A stretch of 64,000 nt of DNA from Pseudoxanthomonas sp. Root630 (GCF_001427585.1 NZ_LMGY01000019.1:119953-183952), one strand, 5' to 3'. Shown: positions 35,898 to 46,190, counted from the stretch's first letter. Numbers and translations are program-made. The notes: generated from the letters alone by a model not told the origin.

Positions 35898-36446
35898 TCA
35901 GGGTTCTTCGTTGAGATCCAGTACCACGCGTACCAGGCCGGCGCTGTCGGCCTCGCGCACGCGCTTGAAGCCCAGCGACTGGGCGAGCTGCAGCATCGGC
36001 TCGTTGCTGTCGAGCACGTCGCCGTAGAGGCGGTCGAGCTTCTTCGAGCGCGCCCACTTGGCCAGTTTCCGCATCAGGTGGCGGCCCAGGCCCTGGCCGG
36101 CGATGAAGTGGCTGACCAGGATGGCGAATTCGGCATCGCGCGTGCGCGCCACCAGCGAGGCGCGTGCGACGGCGCCGACCAGTGCCTCGCCCGGTGGCAG
36201 CGGTTCGGCCGCGACCAGCGCGAACTCGGTGTTCGGGTCGGGATGGGTCAGGCGCTGCGCCATGTCCGGCGTCAGCTCCTTCAGCGCGTACAGGAAGCGC
36301 TGGCGGATCTCTTCCGGCCCGAGCAGGCCGAACGCGCCCTGGATGGGGCCGGCGTCCTCCGGGCGGATCGGGCGGATCAGCAATTCGCGTCCGCTGGGCA
36401 GGCGGAAGTGTTCATGCCAGGGCGGCAGGCGTTTCGGCGCGGTCAT
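35898..36446 (-). CDS. GNAT family N-acetyltransferase
   Basis: The 182-residue GNAT domain contains the acetyl-CoA pyrophosphate loop GQGLGRHLMRKL and the LYGDVLDSNEPMLQLAQSLGF end, like the acetyltransferase part of protein-lysine acetylases (Pat/AcuA type). No nucleotide-binding or acyl-CoA synthetase domain is attached. ATG 36446 begins the conserved part. Its substrate is unknown. Confidence 0.8.
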   Translation of the reverse strand: MTAPKRLPPWHEHFRLPSGRELLIRPIRPEDAGPIQGAFGLLGPEEIRQRFLYALKELTPDMAQRLTHPDPNTEFALVAAEPLPPGEALVGAVARASLVARTRDAEFAILVSHFIAGQGLGRHLMRKLAKWARSKKLDRLYGDVLDSNEPMLQLAQSLGFKRVREADSAGLVRVVLDLNEEP

Positions 36447-36501
36447 GGGCGGATGCTCGCATGAAATCCGGAGAGGCGGCGAGGGCCGTCGGGCATGCGG
36501 T

Positions 36502-37455
<954 letters not shown>

Positions 37456-37522
37456 GGAGGAAGTCTGGGTCGTCGTGGGGAAGGGCCGATTCTCGCACAG
37501 GCCCGTGGCGGTGCCGTGCGCG

Positions 37523-38380
37523 TCAGCTCGCCGCGCGCAGCCACTCCAGCCGATGGCTGGCACCCGCTTCGCCCAGGCTCGTCGCCAACACCGGCAGGAC
37601 CGGCGCCAACGCTTTGTCGAGTTGCCACGGGGGATTGATGACGAGCATGCCGCTGCCGTTGAGGCGCAGCGGCGAATCGTCGGGACGCACCTGCAGTTCG
37701 GCCACGAAGGCGCCCTTGGAGGGCAGGGCCGCCATCTTGCGGAAGAACGGCAGCAGGCTGCGCCGCTGCTTGATGGGGTACCACACGGCGTAAGTCGCCG
37801 CGGGCCACCGCTCCAGCGCATCGCGCAGGGCCGCGGTGATGGCCGGGTACTCGGCATCCTGCGCTTCGTACGGCGGATCGATCAGCACCAGGCCGCGGGC
37901 GATCCGCTGGCTGCCCGCACGGGGCGGCAGCAGCGCCTTCATCGCCGCGTAGCCATCGCGCGCGTGCACCGCCACGCGCTCGTCATGGCCGAACACGTCC
38001 TTCAGCGCCGCCGCTTCCTCAGGCTGCAGTTCGCACGCGGCCAGCCGGTCCTGTGCACGCATCGCCTGCGCGACCAGCAAGGGCGAGCCGGGGTAGGCGA
38101 CCAGCGCGCCGACCGGGTTGTTGGCTTGCACCGCGCGCAGATAGCGCTCGGCCAGTTCGGGCAGGCGGGGCACGCCGCCCAGCTTGAACACGCCCTCGTC
38201 CGCCTCGGAGGTCTTGCGGCTTTCCGCCCCGCCCAGCAGGTAGCGGCCGCGGCCGGCGTGCGTGTCCAGCACGAAGAACGGCGCGTCCTTGCGCTTCAGC
38301 GCATCGACCATCGCCAGCAGGACGATGTGCTTGAGGACGTCGGCGTGGTTGCCGGCATGGAAGGCGTGGCGGTAATTCAT
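37523..38380 (-). CDS. rlmJ: 23S rRNA (adenine2030-N6)-methyltransferase
   Basis: The 285-residue enzyme begins [18 protein letters not shown], the RlmJ signature. It has the SAM-site segment [11 protein letters not shown] and the catalytic DPPYE motif of N6-adenine methyltransferases ([10 protein letters not shown]). It methylates A2030 of 23S rRNA. The start lies only 25 bases from the divergent creB start, so the two share a very compact control region. Confidence 0.94.
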   Translation of the reverse strand: MNYRHAFHAGNHADVLKHIVLLAMVDALKRKDAPFFVLDTHAGRGRYLLGGAESRKTSEADEGVFKLGGVPRLPELAERYLRAVQANNPVGALVAYPGSPLLVAQAMRAQDRLAACELQPEEAAALKDVFGHDERVAVHARDGYAAMKALLPPRAGSQRIARGLVLIDPPYEAQDAEYPAITAALRDALERWPAATYAVWYPIKQRRSLLPFFRKMAALPSKGAFVAELQVRPDDSPLRLNGSGMLVINPPWQLDKALAPVLPVLATSLGEAGASHRLEWLRAAS

Positions 38381-38405
38381 GGCGCGCAGCATATATGCTT
38401 GCGCC

Positions 38406-39089
38406 ATGCCGCGCGTATTGATTGCCGAAGACGAAACCGCCATCGCCGATGCCGTGCTGTATGCGCTGCGCAGCGAAGGCCTGGAGGCCGACCACTGCCT
38501 GCTCGGCCGCGAGGTCGCCCCGCGCGTGCGCGCCGGTGGCGTGGACGTGGTGGTGCTCGACGTCGGTCTGCCCGACGCCAGTGGCTTCGACGTCTGCCGC
38601 GAACTTCGCGGCTTCAGCGACGTACCGGTGATCTTCCTCACCGCCCGCAACGACGAAATCGACCGCGTGCTCGGCCTGGAACTGGGCGCCGACGACTACG
38701 TCACCAAGCCGTTCTCGCCGCGCGAACTGGTCGCCCGCGTGCGGGCGCGCCTGCGCCGGTCGGGGGGCGGCACGGCGCAGGCGGCGGGCGAGTGGGTCGC
38801 ACGTGGCGCGTTCGCCATCGATCGCGAAGGCCATCGCATCCGCTTCCGCCAGCAGGTGCTCGACCTGACCCGCTACGAGTACGCCGTGCTGGATGCGCTG
38901 CTGCAGCGTCCCGGCGCCATCCTCAGCCGCGCGCAGCTGATGGACCGTGGCTGGGACAGCGACGCCGACAGCGCCGACCGTACCGTCGACACGCACGTGA
39001 AGACCCTGCGCGCGAAGCTGCGCGCGGCCGGCGCCGACCCTGACCCGATCCGCACCCATCGCGGCCTGGGTTACGCTGTCGAGGCCTGA
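38406..39089 (+). CDS. creB: Two-component response regulator CreB
   Basis: The 227-residue OmpR/PhoB-type regulator has a receiver domain with Asp52 as phospho-acceptor (VVLDVGLPDASGF), a TKPFSPREL switch lysine and a C-terminal winged helix (about 130-225, ending HRGLGYAVEA). The neighbouring creC and creD identify it as CreB, which binds cre-tag sites and controls creD and, in some genera, beta-lactamase or metabolic genes. The ATG 38406 is 25 bases from rlmJ. Confidence 0.92.
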   Translation: MPRVLIAEDETAIADAVLYALRSEGLEADHCLLGREVAPRVRAGGVDVVVLDVGLPDASGFDVCRELRGFSDVPVIFLTARNDEIDRVLGLELGADDYVTKPFSPRELVARVRARLRRSGGGTAQAAGEWVARGAFAIDREGHRIRFRQQVLDLTRYEYAVLDALLQRPGAILSRAQLMDRGWDSDADSADRTVDTHVKTLRAKLRAAGADPDPIRTHRGLGYAVEA

Positions 39090-39092
39090 CCG

Positions 39093-40532
39093 GTGCGGCT
39101 CGGGCTGAAGCTCGTCCTCGGCTTCTTCCTCATCGTCGGCATCGCCGCGTTCTTCGTAATGCGCGTGTTCGTCAACGAGGTGAAGCCCGGCGTGCGCCAG
39201 GCCATGGAATCCACCCTGGTCGACGCCGCGAACCTGCTGGCCGAAGTGGCCGCCGACGATCTCAAGGCCGGGCGCATCGCCGACGGCGCGTTCGCGCGCC
39301 ACGTGGCGCTGGCGCAGCAGCGCGACCCGAAAGCCTGGGTGTGGCGCTTCCAGAAGCGCACCGTGGACTACCGGGTCACGGTCACCGATGCCCGCGGCAC
39401 GGTGGTGTTCGATTCGCAGGGGCGCGACGTCGGACGCGACAACTCGCGCTGGAACGACGTCTACCGCACCCTGCGTGGCGAGTACGGCGCGCGCTCCAGC
39501 GCGGAGACGCCCGGGGACACCGCGCACACGGTGATGCACGTGGCCGCGCCCATCTACGATCCGGGCGACCGCCGCACGTTGCTGGGCGTGCTCACGCTGT
39601 CGCAACCCAACCGCAGCATCGAGCCCTTCATCGTCGCCAGCCAGCGCAGCATCCTGCTGCGCGGTGCGTGGCTGATCGGCATCTCGGCGCTGATCGGCGT
39701 GCTGATGACCTGGTGGCTGGTGCGCGGCATCGGCGGCCTCAATCGCTATGCGCAAGCCGTCAGCGCGGGCGAACCGGTGCCGCCACCGCGCCCGCGCGCC
39801 GACGAGATCGGCGACCTCGGCCGCGCGCTGGAGACGATGCGCCGCAAGCTGGCCGGCAAGGCTTACGTGGAGCAGTACGTGCAGTCGTTGACCCACGAGA
39901 TGAAGAGCCCGCTGGCCGCCATCCGCGGTGCCGCCGAGCTGCTGCAGGAGCCCTTGCCGGAAGCGGACCGCGAGCGCTTCGCCCGCAACATCCAGGCGCA
40001 GGAACAGCGGCTGACCGAAACCATCGACAAGCTCCTGGCACTCGCGGAAGTCGAGCAGCATGGCTGGCTGCAGCGCCGCGAACGCGTGGATGCCGCCACG
40101 CTGGCGGACGAGGTCGTGCAGGCGGTGGACGACCGCTTGACGCCACGCGGTGTGCAGGTCGTCACAGCTCCGGTACAGGGAAGCTGGGCGGTGGAGGGCG
40201 ACGGCTTCCTGTTGCGTCGCGCATTGGGCAACCTGGTGGACAACGCCATCGCCTTCTCGCCGGCGGGCGCGGCGGTCGAACTCGCCGTCGAGTCCGACGC
40301 GGACCAGGTGCGCTTCATCGTGCGCGACCGCGGTCCCGGCGTGCCGGACTATGCGCACGAGCGCGTGTTCGAGCGCTTTTATTCGTTGCCGCGTCCCGAC
40401 AATGGCCAGCGCAGTTCCGGCCTGGGCCTGCCGTTCGTACGCGAGGTGATGCGCCTGCACGGCGGCGAAGCCACGCTGCACAACCGGCCCGACGGCGGCG
40501 CCGAAGCCATCCTGTCGCTGCCGGCGGTCTGA
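39093..40532 (+). CDS. creC: Sensor histidine kinase CreC
   Basis: The 479-residue kinase starts with GTG three bases after creB. It has two membrane helices (about 5-25 and 190-210) flanking a periplasmic sensor domain, a HAMP linker, the HisKA box with His268 (SLTHEMKSPLAAI) and a HATPase domain (LGNLVDNAIAFS, then SSGLGLPFVREV). CreC phosphorylates CreB. The signal is unknown; links to growth on fermentable carbon and to cell-wall stress have been reported in other genera. Confidence 0.93.
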   Translation: MRLGLKLVLGFFLIVGIAAFFVMRVFVNEVKPGVRQAMESTLVDAANLLAEVAADDLKAGRIADGAFARHVALAQQRDPKAWVWRFQKRTVDYRVTVTDARGTVVFDSQGRDVGRDNSRWNDVYRTLRGEYGARSSAETPGDTAHTVMHVAAPIYDPGDRRTLLGVLTLSQPNRSIEPFIVASQRSILLRGAWLIGISALIGVLMTWWLVRGIGGLNRYAQAVSAGEPVPPPRPRADEIGDLGRALETMRRKLAGKAYVEQYVQSLTHEMKSPLAAIRGAAELLQEPLPEADRERFARNIQAQEQRLTETIDKLLALAEVEQHGWLQRRERVDAATLADEVVQAVDDRLTPRGVQVVTAPVQGSWAVEGDGFLLRRALGNLVDNAIAFSPAGAAVELAVESDADQVRFIVRDRGPGVPDYAHERVFERFYSLPRPDNGQRSSGLGLPFVREVMRLHGGEATLHNRPDGGAEAILSLPAV

Positions 40533-40540
40533 GGCCGCAC

Positions 40541-40556
40541 TTCACACAGCCTTCAA
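40541..40556 (+). promoter_or_regulatory. cre-tag-like CreB binding site before creD
   Basis: TTCACacagccTTCAA matches the cre-tag TTCAC-N6-TTCAC at 9 of 10 defined positions. It lies between the creC stop and the creD start at 40623, 67 bases upstream. Autogenous control of creD by CreB is known in other bacteria, which supports the assignment. Confidence 0.7.
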
Positions 40557-40622
40557 ACAGGCTTCCGGCCCGTTGCACACGGGCACCGGACGATGCACCG
40601 CGTATCCAACCGGGGCATCGAC

Positions 40623-41993
40623 ATGAAGTCACTGAAATTGCTGTTGCGTTTCCTCACCATCGGCGGGCTGGTCCTGCTGCTGCTCATTCCCCTGATGATG
40701 ATCCGGGGCACCATCCAGGAGCGCGAGGCCTACCGGCACCAGGCCGTCGAGCGCGTCATCGAAGGCACCGCCGGCAAGCAGCGCCTGACCGGACCGATCC
40801 GGGTCGTGCCATGGACGGAAATCCGCCGGATCGAATGGCTGGACGACAAGGGCATCAAGCGCCTGCGGGAAGACAAGACCGCGGGCCACCTGATGCAGAT
40901 GCCGAAGACGTTGCGCGTCACCGGACGCCTTGAGCCTTCAGAGCGCGCCGTAGGCTTGTACAAGGTGCGGGTTTACGAATGGCATGCCGACCTCGAGGCC
41001 GCGTTCGATTCCGCACTGCCGGGACCGGCGGCGACCGGGGCGGAGCGGCAGTACGGCACGCCGTATCTCGTGTTCGGCATCTCCGACGTGCGCGGTGTCG
41101 CCGGTACGCCCGAGCTGAAGGTGGATGGCGCGGCGCTGCCGCTGAAGTCCGGTACGGGTTACCTGGGGGCACGCCTGGATGGCATCCATGCCGAATTGCC
41201 GGCGGTCGCGGCGGGCCGGGTGGCAGGCCAGCAGGTCGCCATGAAGCTGCTGCTCAAGGGCACCGAATCGCTGTCGGTCGTGCCGCTGGGCGACAACAAC
41301 GATATCCGCATCAAGTCGAACTGGCCGCATCCGAAGTTCGAAGGCTATTCGCCCAGCAGTGAAGTCAGCGGGTCCGGCTTCAACGCCACCTGGAAGATCT
41401 CCTCGCTGGCCAGCAATGCGCAGAAACAGCTGCGCGGCGAGGACGGCCAGGATGCGCGCGCCGACCGCGTCGTCGATGGGCGCGTGCTGGCGGCCCCGCT
41501 GAGCAGCAGTGTCGATGCGCTGCACGTCGGCCTGGTCGATCCGATCGACGTCTACACGCAGGCCGACCGCGCCAGCAAGTACGGCATCCTGTTCGTCGTG
41601 CTGACCTTCGTCGGCTTCGCCCTGTTCGAACTGATCAAGCGGCTGCCTATCCATCCGCTGCAATACCTGCTGGTCGGCCTGGCACTGGCGATCTTCTTCC
41701 TGTTGCTGCTGAGCCTCTCGGAGCACATCGCGTTCTGGCAGGCCTACCTGGTGTCGGCGGCGGCCTGCATCGGACTGCAGTTCGTCTATCTGTCGGGCGT
41801 ACTCCAGAGTTGGCTGCGCGCGGCAGGCTTCGCCACGATGCTGACCTTGCTGTACGGCGTGCTCTACGGGTTGCTGGTCTCCGAAGACAACGCCTTGCTG
41901 ATGGGTTCGCTGCTGCTGTTCGGCATCCTCGCCGTGATCATGTGGGTGACCCGCAAGGTGGACTGGTATGCGCTCGGCACGGAACTGCGCTGA
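40623..41993 (+). CDS. creD: Inner-membrane protein CreD
   Basis: The 456-residue protein has an N-terminal helix (about 8-28), a large periplasmic domain and about five C-terminal helices from residue 320, the CreD layout. Recognisable stretches are RGTIQEREAYR near the start and LVDPIDVYTQADRASKYGILF before the helices. CreD is strongly induced by CreBC and affects envelope integrity and, in Stenotrophomonas, stress tolerance. The start chosen has the hydrophobic segment at the expected distance. It is followed after three bases by the next gene. Confidence 0.92.
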   Translation: MKSLKLLLRFLTIGGLVLLLLIPLMMIRGTIQEREAYRHQAVERVIEGTAGKQRLTGPIRVVPWTEIRRIEWLDDKGIKRLREDKTAGHLMQMPKTLRVTGRLEPSERAVGLYKVRVYEWHADLEAAFDSALPGPAATGAERQYGTPYLVFGISDVRGVAGTPELKVDGAALPLKSGTGYLGARLDGIHAELPAVAAGRVAGQQVAMKLLLKGTESLSVVPLGDNNDIRIKSNWPHPKFEGYSPSSEVSGSGFNATWKISSLASNAQKQLRGEDGQDARADRVVDGRVLAAPLSSSVDALHVGLVDPIDVYTQADRASKYGILFVVLTFVGFALFELIKRLPIHPLQYLLVGLALAIFFLLLLSLSEHIAFWQAYLVSAAACIGLQFVYLSGVLQSWLRAAGFATMLTLLYGVLYGLLVSEDNALLMGSLLLFGILAVIMWVTRKVDWYALGTELR

Positions 41994-41996
41994 CCC

Positions 41997-42560
41997 ATGG
42001 CGGGCAGCGTGCGTCGTTCACGGGGGAAGGTCGCGCTCGCGGCCTTCCTCCTCGTGCTCGCGGCAGGCTGGACCATGAATCGCGTACGCATCTACCACCG
42101 TGCCCAGCAACTGCTGCCATCGGTGGTCGAGACCTCGGGCCTGCAGCGCTTCGCGATGTCGCCCGGGCAGCTGCAATGCCTGCTGTTCGGTCTGCTGCTG
42201 CGCTGCGAATCGCACGGCGCGGTGGTGCTGGAACTGTCCGACCCCGCGGCCACTGCGATCCAGCGTGATGGGCTGGCGTACTTCGATGGCGCCACCACGT
42301 CGCGCGGCGTGCTGTCCTCGCGCGGGCCGACGCGCTACGAGGCCTGGCGACCCTCGCCGTTGCCGGACACCTGGAGCAAATGGGATGACGCCTCAGGCCT
42401 GTGGCCCGGCATCGCCCATGCGGACATCGGTCCCGGCATGCGCCGCAGGTTGAGTGCCGCGTGGCAGGAGGGTGCTTACTACACCCGCGATACCCGTGGC
42501 GGTGCGTGGCTGGTGGTGTTGCCGGCCGAACGTCTCATCGTCTACAGCTGGTGGGACTGA
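41997..42560 (+). CDS. Hypothetical membrane-anchored protein behind creD
   Basis: The 187-residue protein has one N-terminal hydrophobic segment (about 12-25, ALAAFLLVLAAGW) after a basic start, so it is probably anchored with its C-terminal part outside the cytoplasm. Two Cys (LQCLLFG and LLRCESH) lie in a second, weaker hydrophobic stretch. The C-terminal third is rich in Trp and aromatic residues. I do not recognise a family. It starts three bases after creD and ends two bases before the next gene, so it very likely belongs to the creD transcript. Confidence 0.65.
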   Translation: MAGSVRRSRGKVALAAFLLVLAAGWTMNRVRIYHRAQQLLPSVVETSGLQRFAMSPGQLQCLLFGLLLRCESHGAVVLELSDPAATAIQRDGLAYFDGATTSRGVLSSRGPTRYEAWRPSPLPDTWSKWDDASGLWPGIAHADIGPGMRRRLSAAWQEGAYYTRDTRGGAWLVVLPAERLIVYSWWD

Positions 42561-42562
42561 GC

Positions 42563-42874
42563 ATGACGCTCCTGTGGGGTTCGGTGGTGGTATTCGCACT
42601 TCCGCTGGGCGCTCTCGCGCTGGTCGCTGCGGCGGCAGGGTTCTTCTACCGGCCGGCACAGCCCCTGGTCCTGCTTGCAGGCGCTGTCTGCGTTGCGAGG
42701 GCATGCCTGAGTTTCATGGCGGCAGGCATGTTCGCCCACGTGCTGGTCCTGCCCCTGGTCGTCGCGTTCTGCCTGGCCGTGCCTGCGAGCGTCGTGGTGC
42801 GCCGGTGGATGGAAGCAGGTTACCGGCAGGAGGCCGTGATGGCGGCTGCGGAGGCGGACCGCATGCACGACTGA
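42563..42874 (+). CDS. Small hypothetical membrane protein behind creD
   Basis: The 103-residue protein consists largely of three hydrophobic helices (about 5-28, 32-48, 55-78) and a charged cytoplasmic-type tail (RRWMEAGYRQEAV...MHD). It begins two bases after the preceding gene and is probably the last gene of the creD unit. No known family was recognised. Confidence 0.6.
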   Translation: MTLLWGSVVVFALPLGALALVAAAAGFFYRPAQPLVLLAGAVCVARACLSFMAAGMFAHVLVLPLVVAFCLAVPASVVVRRWMEAGYRQEAVMAAAEADRMHD

Positions 42875-42932
42875 CGCCGCATCGGGCCTCTGTCGTCTCG
42901 CCCCGGCCGATGGCGTGCGCTAGAGTTCAAGG

Positions 42933-43538
42933 ATGACCTCTTCGCACACCATCGGCCTCTTTCGCGGGCCGGAGATCACGCCCTGGCTGGACGATGTCGC
43001 GCGCCTGCGCGTGGCGGTGTTCCGCGATTGGCCGTACCTGTACGAAGGCGACCTGGACTTCGAGCGCGATTATCTCGATGCCTATGCGCGCTCGGCCGAA
43101 AGCGTGTTCGTGCTGGCGATGGAGGCGGGGCAGGTGATCGGCGCATCCACCGGGCTGCCGCTGGTGGACGATACGGCGGTCTTCCGCCAGCCGTTCCTCG
43201 AGAGCGACATCGATCCCGAGGACGTCTTCTATTTCGGCGAATCGGTGCTGCTGCCCGCCCATCGCGGGCATGGCATCGGCCATGCCTTTTTCGACCATCG
43301 CGAAGCGCATGCGCGTGCGCTGGGCCGCTTCGCGTGGACGGCGTTCTGTGCGGTGGATCGCGACGACGGTGATGCGCGCAGGCCCGCAGGCCATCGCGGC
43401 AACGACGTGTTCTGGGCCAAGCGCGGCTACGAGCGGCGCCCCGGCATGACGATGCGGTTGCCGTGGGACGAGATCGGCCAGGGCGAGATCGACCATGCGC
43501 TGACGTTCTGGTTGCGTCCGCTGGAGACGGCACGATGA
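42933..43538 (+). CDS. GNAT family N-acetyltransferase
   Basis: The 201-residue protein resembles GNAT acetyltransferases: LFRGPEITPWLDDVARLRVAVF at the start, YFGESVLLPAHRGHGIGHAFF containing the acetyl-CoA loop, and a late DVFWAKRGYERRPGM. It overlaps the nitrilase gene by four bases (ATGA), so the products are probably made together and may act on the same small molecule. Confidence 0.75.
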   Translation: MTSSHTIGLFRGPEITPWLDDVARLRVAVFRDWPYLYEGDLDFERDYLDAYARSAESVFVLAMEAGQVIGASTGLPLVDDTAVFRQPFLESDIDPEDVFYFGESVLLPAHRGHGIGHAFFDHREAHARALGRFAWTAFCAVDRDDGDARRPAGHRGNDVFWAKRGYERRPGMTMRLPWDEIGQGEIDHALTFWLRPLETAR

Positions 43539-44416
43539 AGGTCGCGGTCGCGAAATATCCGATCCAGGCGCCGGCCGGTTTCGCCGCATTCGCTGAACGC
43601 CAGGCGGCCGTGCTCGGCGAGGCTGCCGCGCAGGGCGCGCGCATCGCCGTGCTGCCCGAATACCTGTCGCTGGAGCTGGCGGCCACGTTCGACGCCGCCA
43701 CCCGGGCCGACCTGCACGCTTCGCTGGGCGCGATCCAGCGCTATCGCGAGGACTGGTTGGCGTTGTATGCGCGGCTGGCGACGTCGCTGGACATGTACGT
43801 CGTGGCCGGCACCTTCCTGCTGGCGCAGGGCGATGGCCGCTACCGCAACCGCTGCGACGTGTTCACGCCGCAGGGCACACATCACTGGCAGGACAAGCTG
43901 CAGCTCACGGGGTTCGAAAAGGGCCTCGGCGTCATCGACGGTGGCGATGCGCTGAAGGTATTCGACCTGGACGGTGTGCGTACCGGCGTGGCCGTCTGCT
44001 ACGACAGCGAGTTCCCGCTGCCCGTGCGCGCGCAGGCCGAAGCCGGCGCGCGCCTGCTGCTGGTGCCCAGTTGCACCGATACCGAGGCCGGCGCGACCCG
44101 CGTGCGCGTGGGATGCCTGGCGCGTGCGCTGGAGAACCGCGTGTTCGTGGCGCAGTCGGTGACGGCGGGCGAGGCGGCGTGGAGTCCTGCGCTCGACATC
44201 AACACCGGCGAGGCCGCGATCTTCGCGCCGATGGATCGTGGACTGCCTGCCGACGGCATCGTCACGCAGACCTCCGGCAATGAGGTGTGGGCGCTCGCTG
44301 ATCTCGATATCGACGCGCTGGCGCGCAGTCGCAGCGATGCGCAAGTGGCGAACGACCGGGACTGGGCGGGTCAGCTGCAGCCCGCGATCGCGCGCGCCCG
44401 GATGGAAAAGCGCTGA
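43535..44416 (+). CDS. Carbon-nitrogen hydrolase (nitrilase superfamily)
   Basis: The 293-residue hydrolase has the Glu-Lys-Cys triad Glu42 (VLPEYLS), Lys121 (WQDKLQLTGFE) and Cys155 (GVAVCYDSEFP). The subgroup is the one often found next to a GNAT and annotated as an amidohydrolase; the substrate is unknown. Start ATG 43535 overlaps the GNAT stop. The gene converges on the PAP2 gene with a 10-base gap. Confidence 0.88.
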   Translation: MKVAVAKYPIQAPAGFAAFAERQAAVLGEAAAQGARIAVLPEYLSLELAATFDAATRADLHASLGAIQRYREDWLALYARLATSLDMYVVAGTFLLAQGDGRYRNRCDVFTPQGTHHWQDKLQLTGFEKGLGVIDGGDALKVFDLDGVRTGVAVCYDSEFPLPVRAQAEAGARLLLVPSCTDTEAGATRVRVGCLARALENRVFVAQSVTAGEAAWSPALDINTGEAAIFAPMDRGLPADGIVTQTSGNEVWALADLDIDALARSRSDAQVANDRDWAGQLQPAIARARMEKR

Positions 44417-44426
44417 CGCTTTCCGA

Positions 44427-44978
44427 TCACCCCAACAAGCTGACCCCGGGCACCAGCCAGATCGACAGCCCCGCCAGGGCCGTGCCGATCACGGTCGCCG
44501 CCAGCACATCGCTGGGGTAGTGCAGGCCCAGTACCACGCGCGAAGCCGCCACGCAGCCGGCGAAGGGGATCAGCAGCGGCGCAAGCCCCGGGTAATGCGC
44601 CAGCGCCACCAGGGTGAACGCCACCGCGTGCAGCGTGTGCCCGGACGGGAAGCTGAATTCGTCCAGCGGCGCGATCCAGGCGCGGATGCGCACGTCGGAG
44701 GCGAACGGGCGCGGGCGCCGCGTCCACCGCTTGAGCAGTTTGTACAGCGTCAGGGCGATCACGCCGGTGGCGGCCAGGTGCGCGGAGGCGGCCAGGCCAT
44801 CCAGGCCGTGCGCCACGATCAGGGCGGCCATCAGCACGTACCAGAACACGCCGTCGCCCAAGCGGCTGACGATGGCGAAGAAGCGGCGCACGCCGCTCCA
44901 TTCGCCCCAGCGGTTCACCCGCAGGCACCAGCCGGTGTCCCGGCCCATGAACGCATTACGCGGCAGCAGCGGACGCAT
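44427..44978 (-). CDS. PAP2-family membrane phosphatase
   Basis: The 183-residue polytopic protein has the three PAP2 motifs: KRWTRRPRP, FPSGHTLH and SRVVLGLHYPSDV. It probably dephosphorylates a lipid phosphate such as undecaprenyl diphosphate or phosphatidate at the outer face of the inner membrane. ATG 44978 has GGAGAA upstream inside the end of the glycosyltransferase gene, so the two genes overlap by 23 bases and are likely coupled. Confidence 0.88.
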   Translation of the reverse strand: MRPLLPRNAFMGRDTGWCLRVNRWGEWSGVRRFFAIVSRLGDGVFWYVLMAALIVAHGLDGLAASAHLAATGVIALTLYKLLKRWTRRPRPFASDVRIRAWIAPLDEFSFPSGHTLHAVAFTLVALAHYPGLAPLLIPFAGCVAASRVVLGLHYPSDVLAATVIGTALAGLSIWLVPGVSLLG

Positions 44979-46104
44979 CGTGGCTTCTCCGGGTGAGGGC
45001 GAGGTCGGACAGCAGGGCATCGAAATCGGCGGCTACCTGTTCGGGGCGCAGGGCGCGCATCGCGACAGCGCCGGCGTCGCCCATCGCGCGACGCAGCGCA
45101 GGGTCGGCGGCCAGGTGCCGGGCCGCGGCCATGAACGCGTCATCGTCATCGACGGCCGCACCGTGCACGCCATCGACCAAATGCTCGCGCGCGGCGCCGT
45201 AGTTGAACGCCACCGTGGGCACGCCACTGGCCATCGCTTCCAGGGTGACGTTGCCGAAGGTTTCGCTGTGGCTGGAGAATAGGAACAGATCGCCGCTGGC
45301 GAAGTGCCGTGCCAGCGTTTCACCGCGCTGCACGCCGCAGAAGATGAAGTCCGGATGCTCCTGCGCCAGCCGCTCGCGGACCGGACCATCGCCCACCCAC
45401 ACGAACTTCGCCGTCGGGTGCTGTTGCCGGATCGCGTCGAAGGCGCGGATCGACAGATCCAGGTTCTTCTCCGCGGCGATGCGGCCCACGTAGATCACGG
45501 CCAGGTCGTCCGGCTGCAGGCCCCAGTGCGCCCGCAAGGCGTCGTCCCGCCGCGCCGGGCTGAAATGCTGGGCATCCACCGCCCGCGCCAGCCGCACCAC
45601 GTGGTGGAAGCCCTGCGAGCGCAGGAAGTCCGCCAGCTCGCGCGTCGGCACGAGGGTCGCCTGCGCGCCGTTGTGGAAGCGGCGCATCCAGCGCAGCGCC
45701 GTGTGTTCGAGGAAGCGCGCGCCGTAGTCGCGCATGTATTCGTCGAAGCGCGTGTGGAAGCCGGTGGCCACCGGAATGCCCAGCCGGCGCGCTGCGCGCA
45801 CGGCCGACCACCCCAGGGGGCCTTCCGTGGCCACGTAGATCGCATCCGGCGGGGAATCCTTCCACAGCGCGACCAGGCGCCGGGTGGCGGGCAGGCCGAA
45901 CTTCAGGCCCGGGTAGCGGGGCAGGCTGGCGCCGCGGACCAGCATCGTGTCGTCGACCGCAGTGCCGGTGTCGGCCGCCTGCCGCGGCCGCACCAGCGAA
46001 ACGGCATGCCCGCGCTGGCGCAGGCCGGTTTCCAGCCCTTGCACGGTGAGGGCGACGCCGTTGACCTCCGGCGGGTACGTCTCGGTGACGATGGCAAAGC
46101 GCAT
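44956..46104 (-). CDS. Family 4 glycosyltransferase
   Basis: The 382-residue GT-B enzyme has the donor-site sequence SSHSETFGNVTLEAMASG and an N-terminal TETYPPEVNGVA acceptor-side loop, like SqdX, PimB-type and GDP-mannose-dependent mannosyltransferases. YVGRIAAEKNLDL starts the C-terminal domain. ATG 46104 has GGAG upstream and is preferred over a GTG four codons earlier. Overlap with a lipid phosphatase suggests glycolipid synthesis, which is an inference. Confidence 0.85.
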   Translation of the reverse strand: MRFAIVTETYPPEVNGVALTVQGLETGLRQRGHAVSLVRPRQAADTGTAVDDTMLVRGASLPRYPGLKFGLPATRRLVALWKDSPPDAIYVATEGPLGWSAVRAARRLGIPVATGFHTRFDEYMRDYGARFLEHTALRWMRRFHNGAQATLVPTRELADFLRSQGFHHVVRLARAVDAQHFSPARRDDALRAHWGLQPDDLAVIYVGRIAAEKNLDLSIRAFDAIRQQHPTAKFVWVGDGPVRERLAQEHPDFIFCGVQRGETLARHFASGDLFLFSSHSETFGNVTLEAMASGVPTVAFNYGAAREHLVDGVHGAAVDDDDAFMAAARHLAADPALRRAMGDAGAVAMRALRPEQVAADFDALLSDLALTRRSHDASAAAA

Positions 46105-46190
46105 GCGCAGCTCCACGTTTTGCGCATGCTGGGGCCGCGATGTGTAGCGCGTGTTGCGGCGCCGTTACCGCTGGATGACGGCGGAACGGC

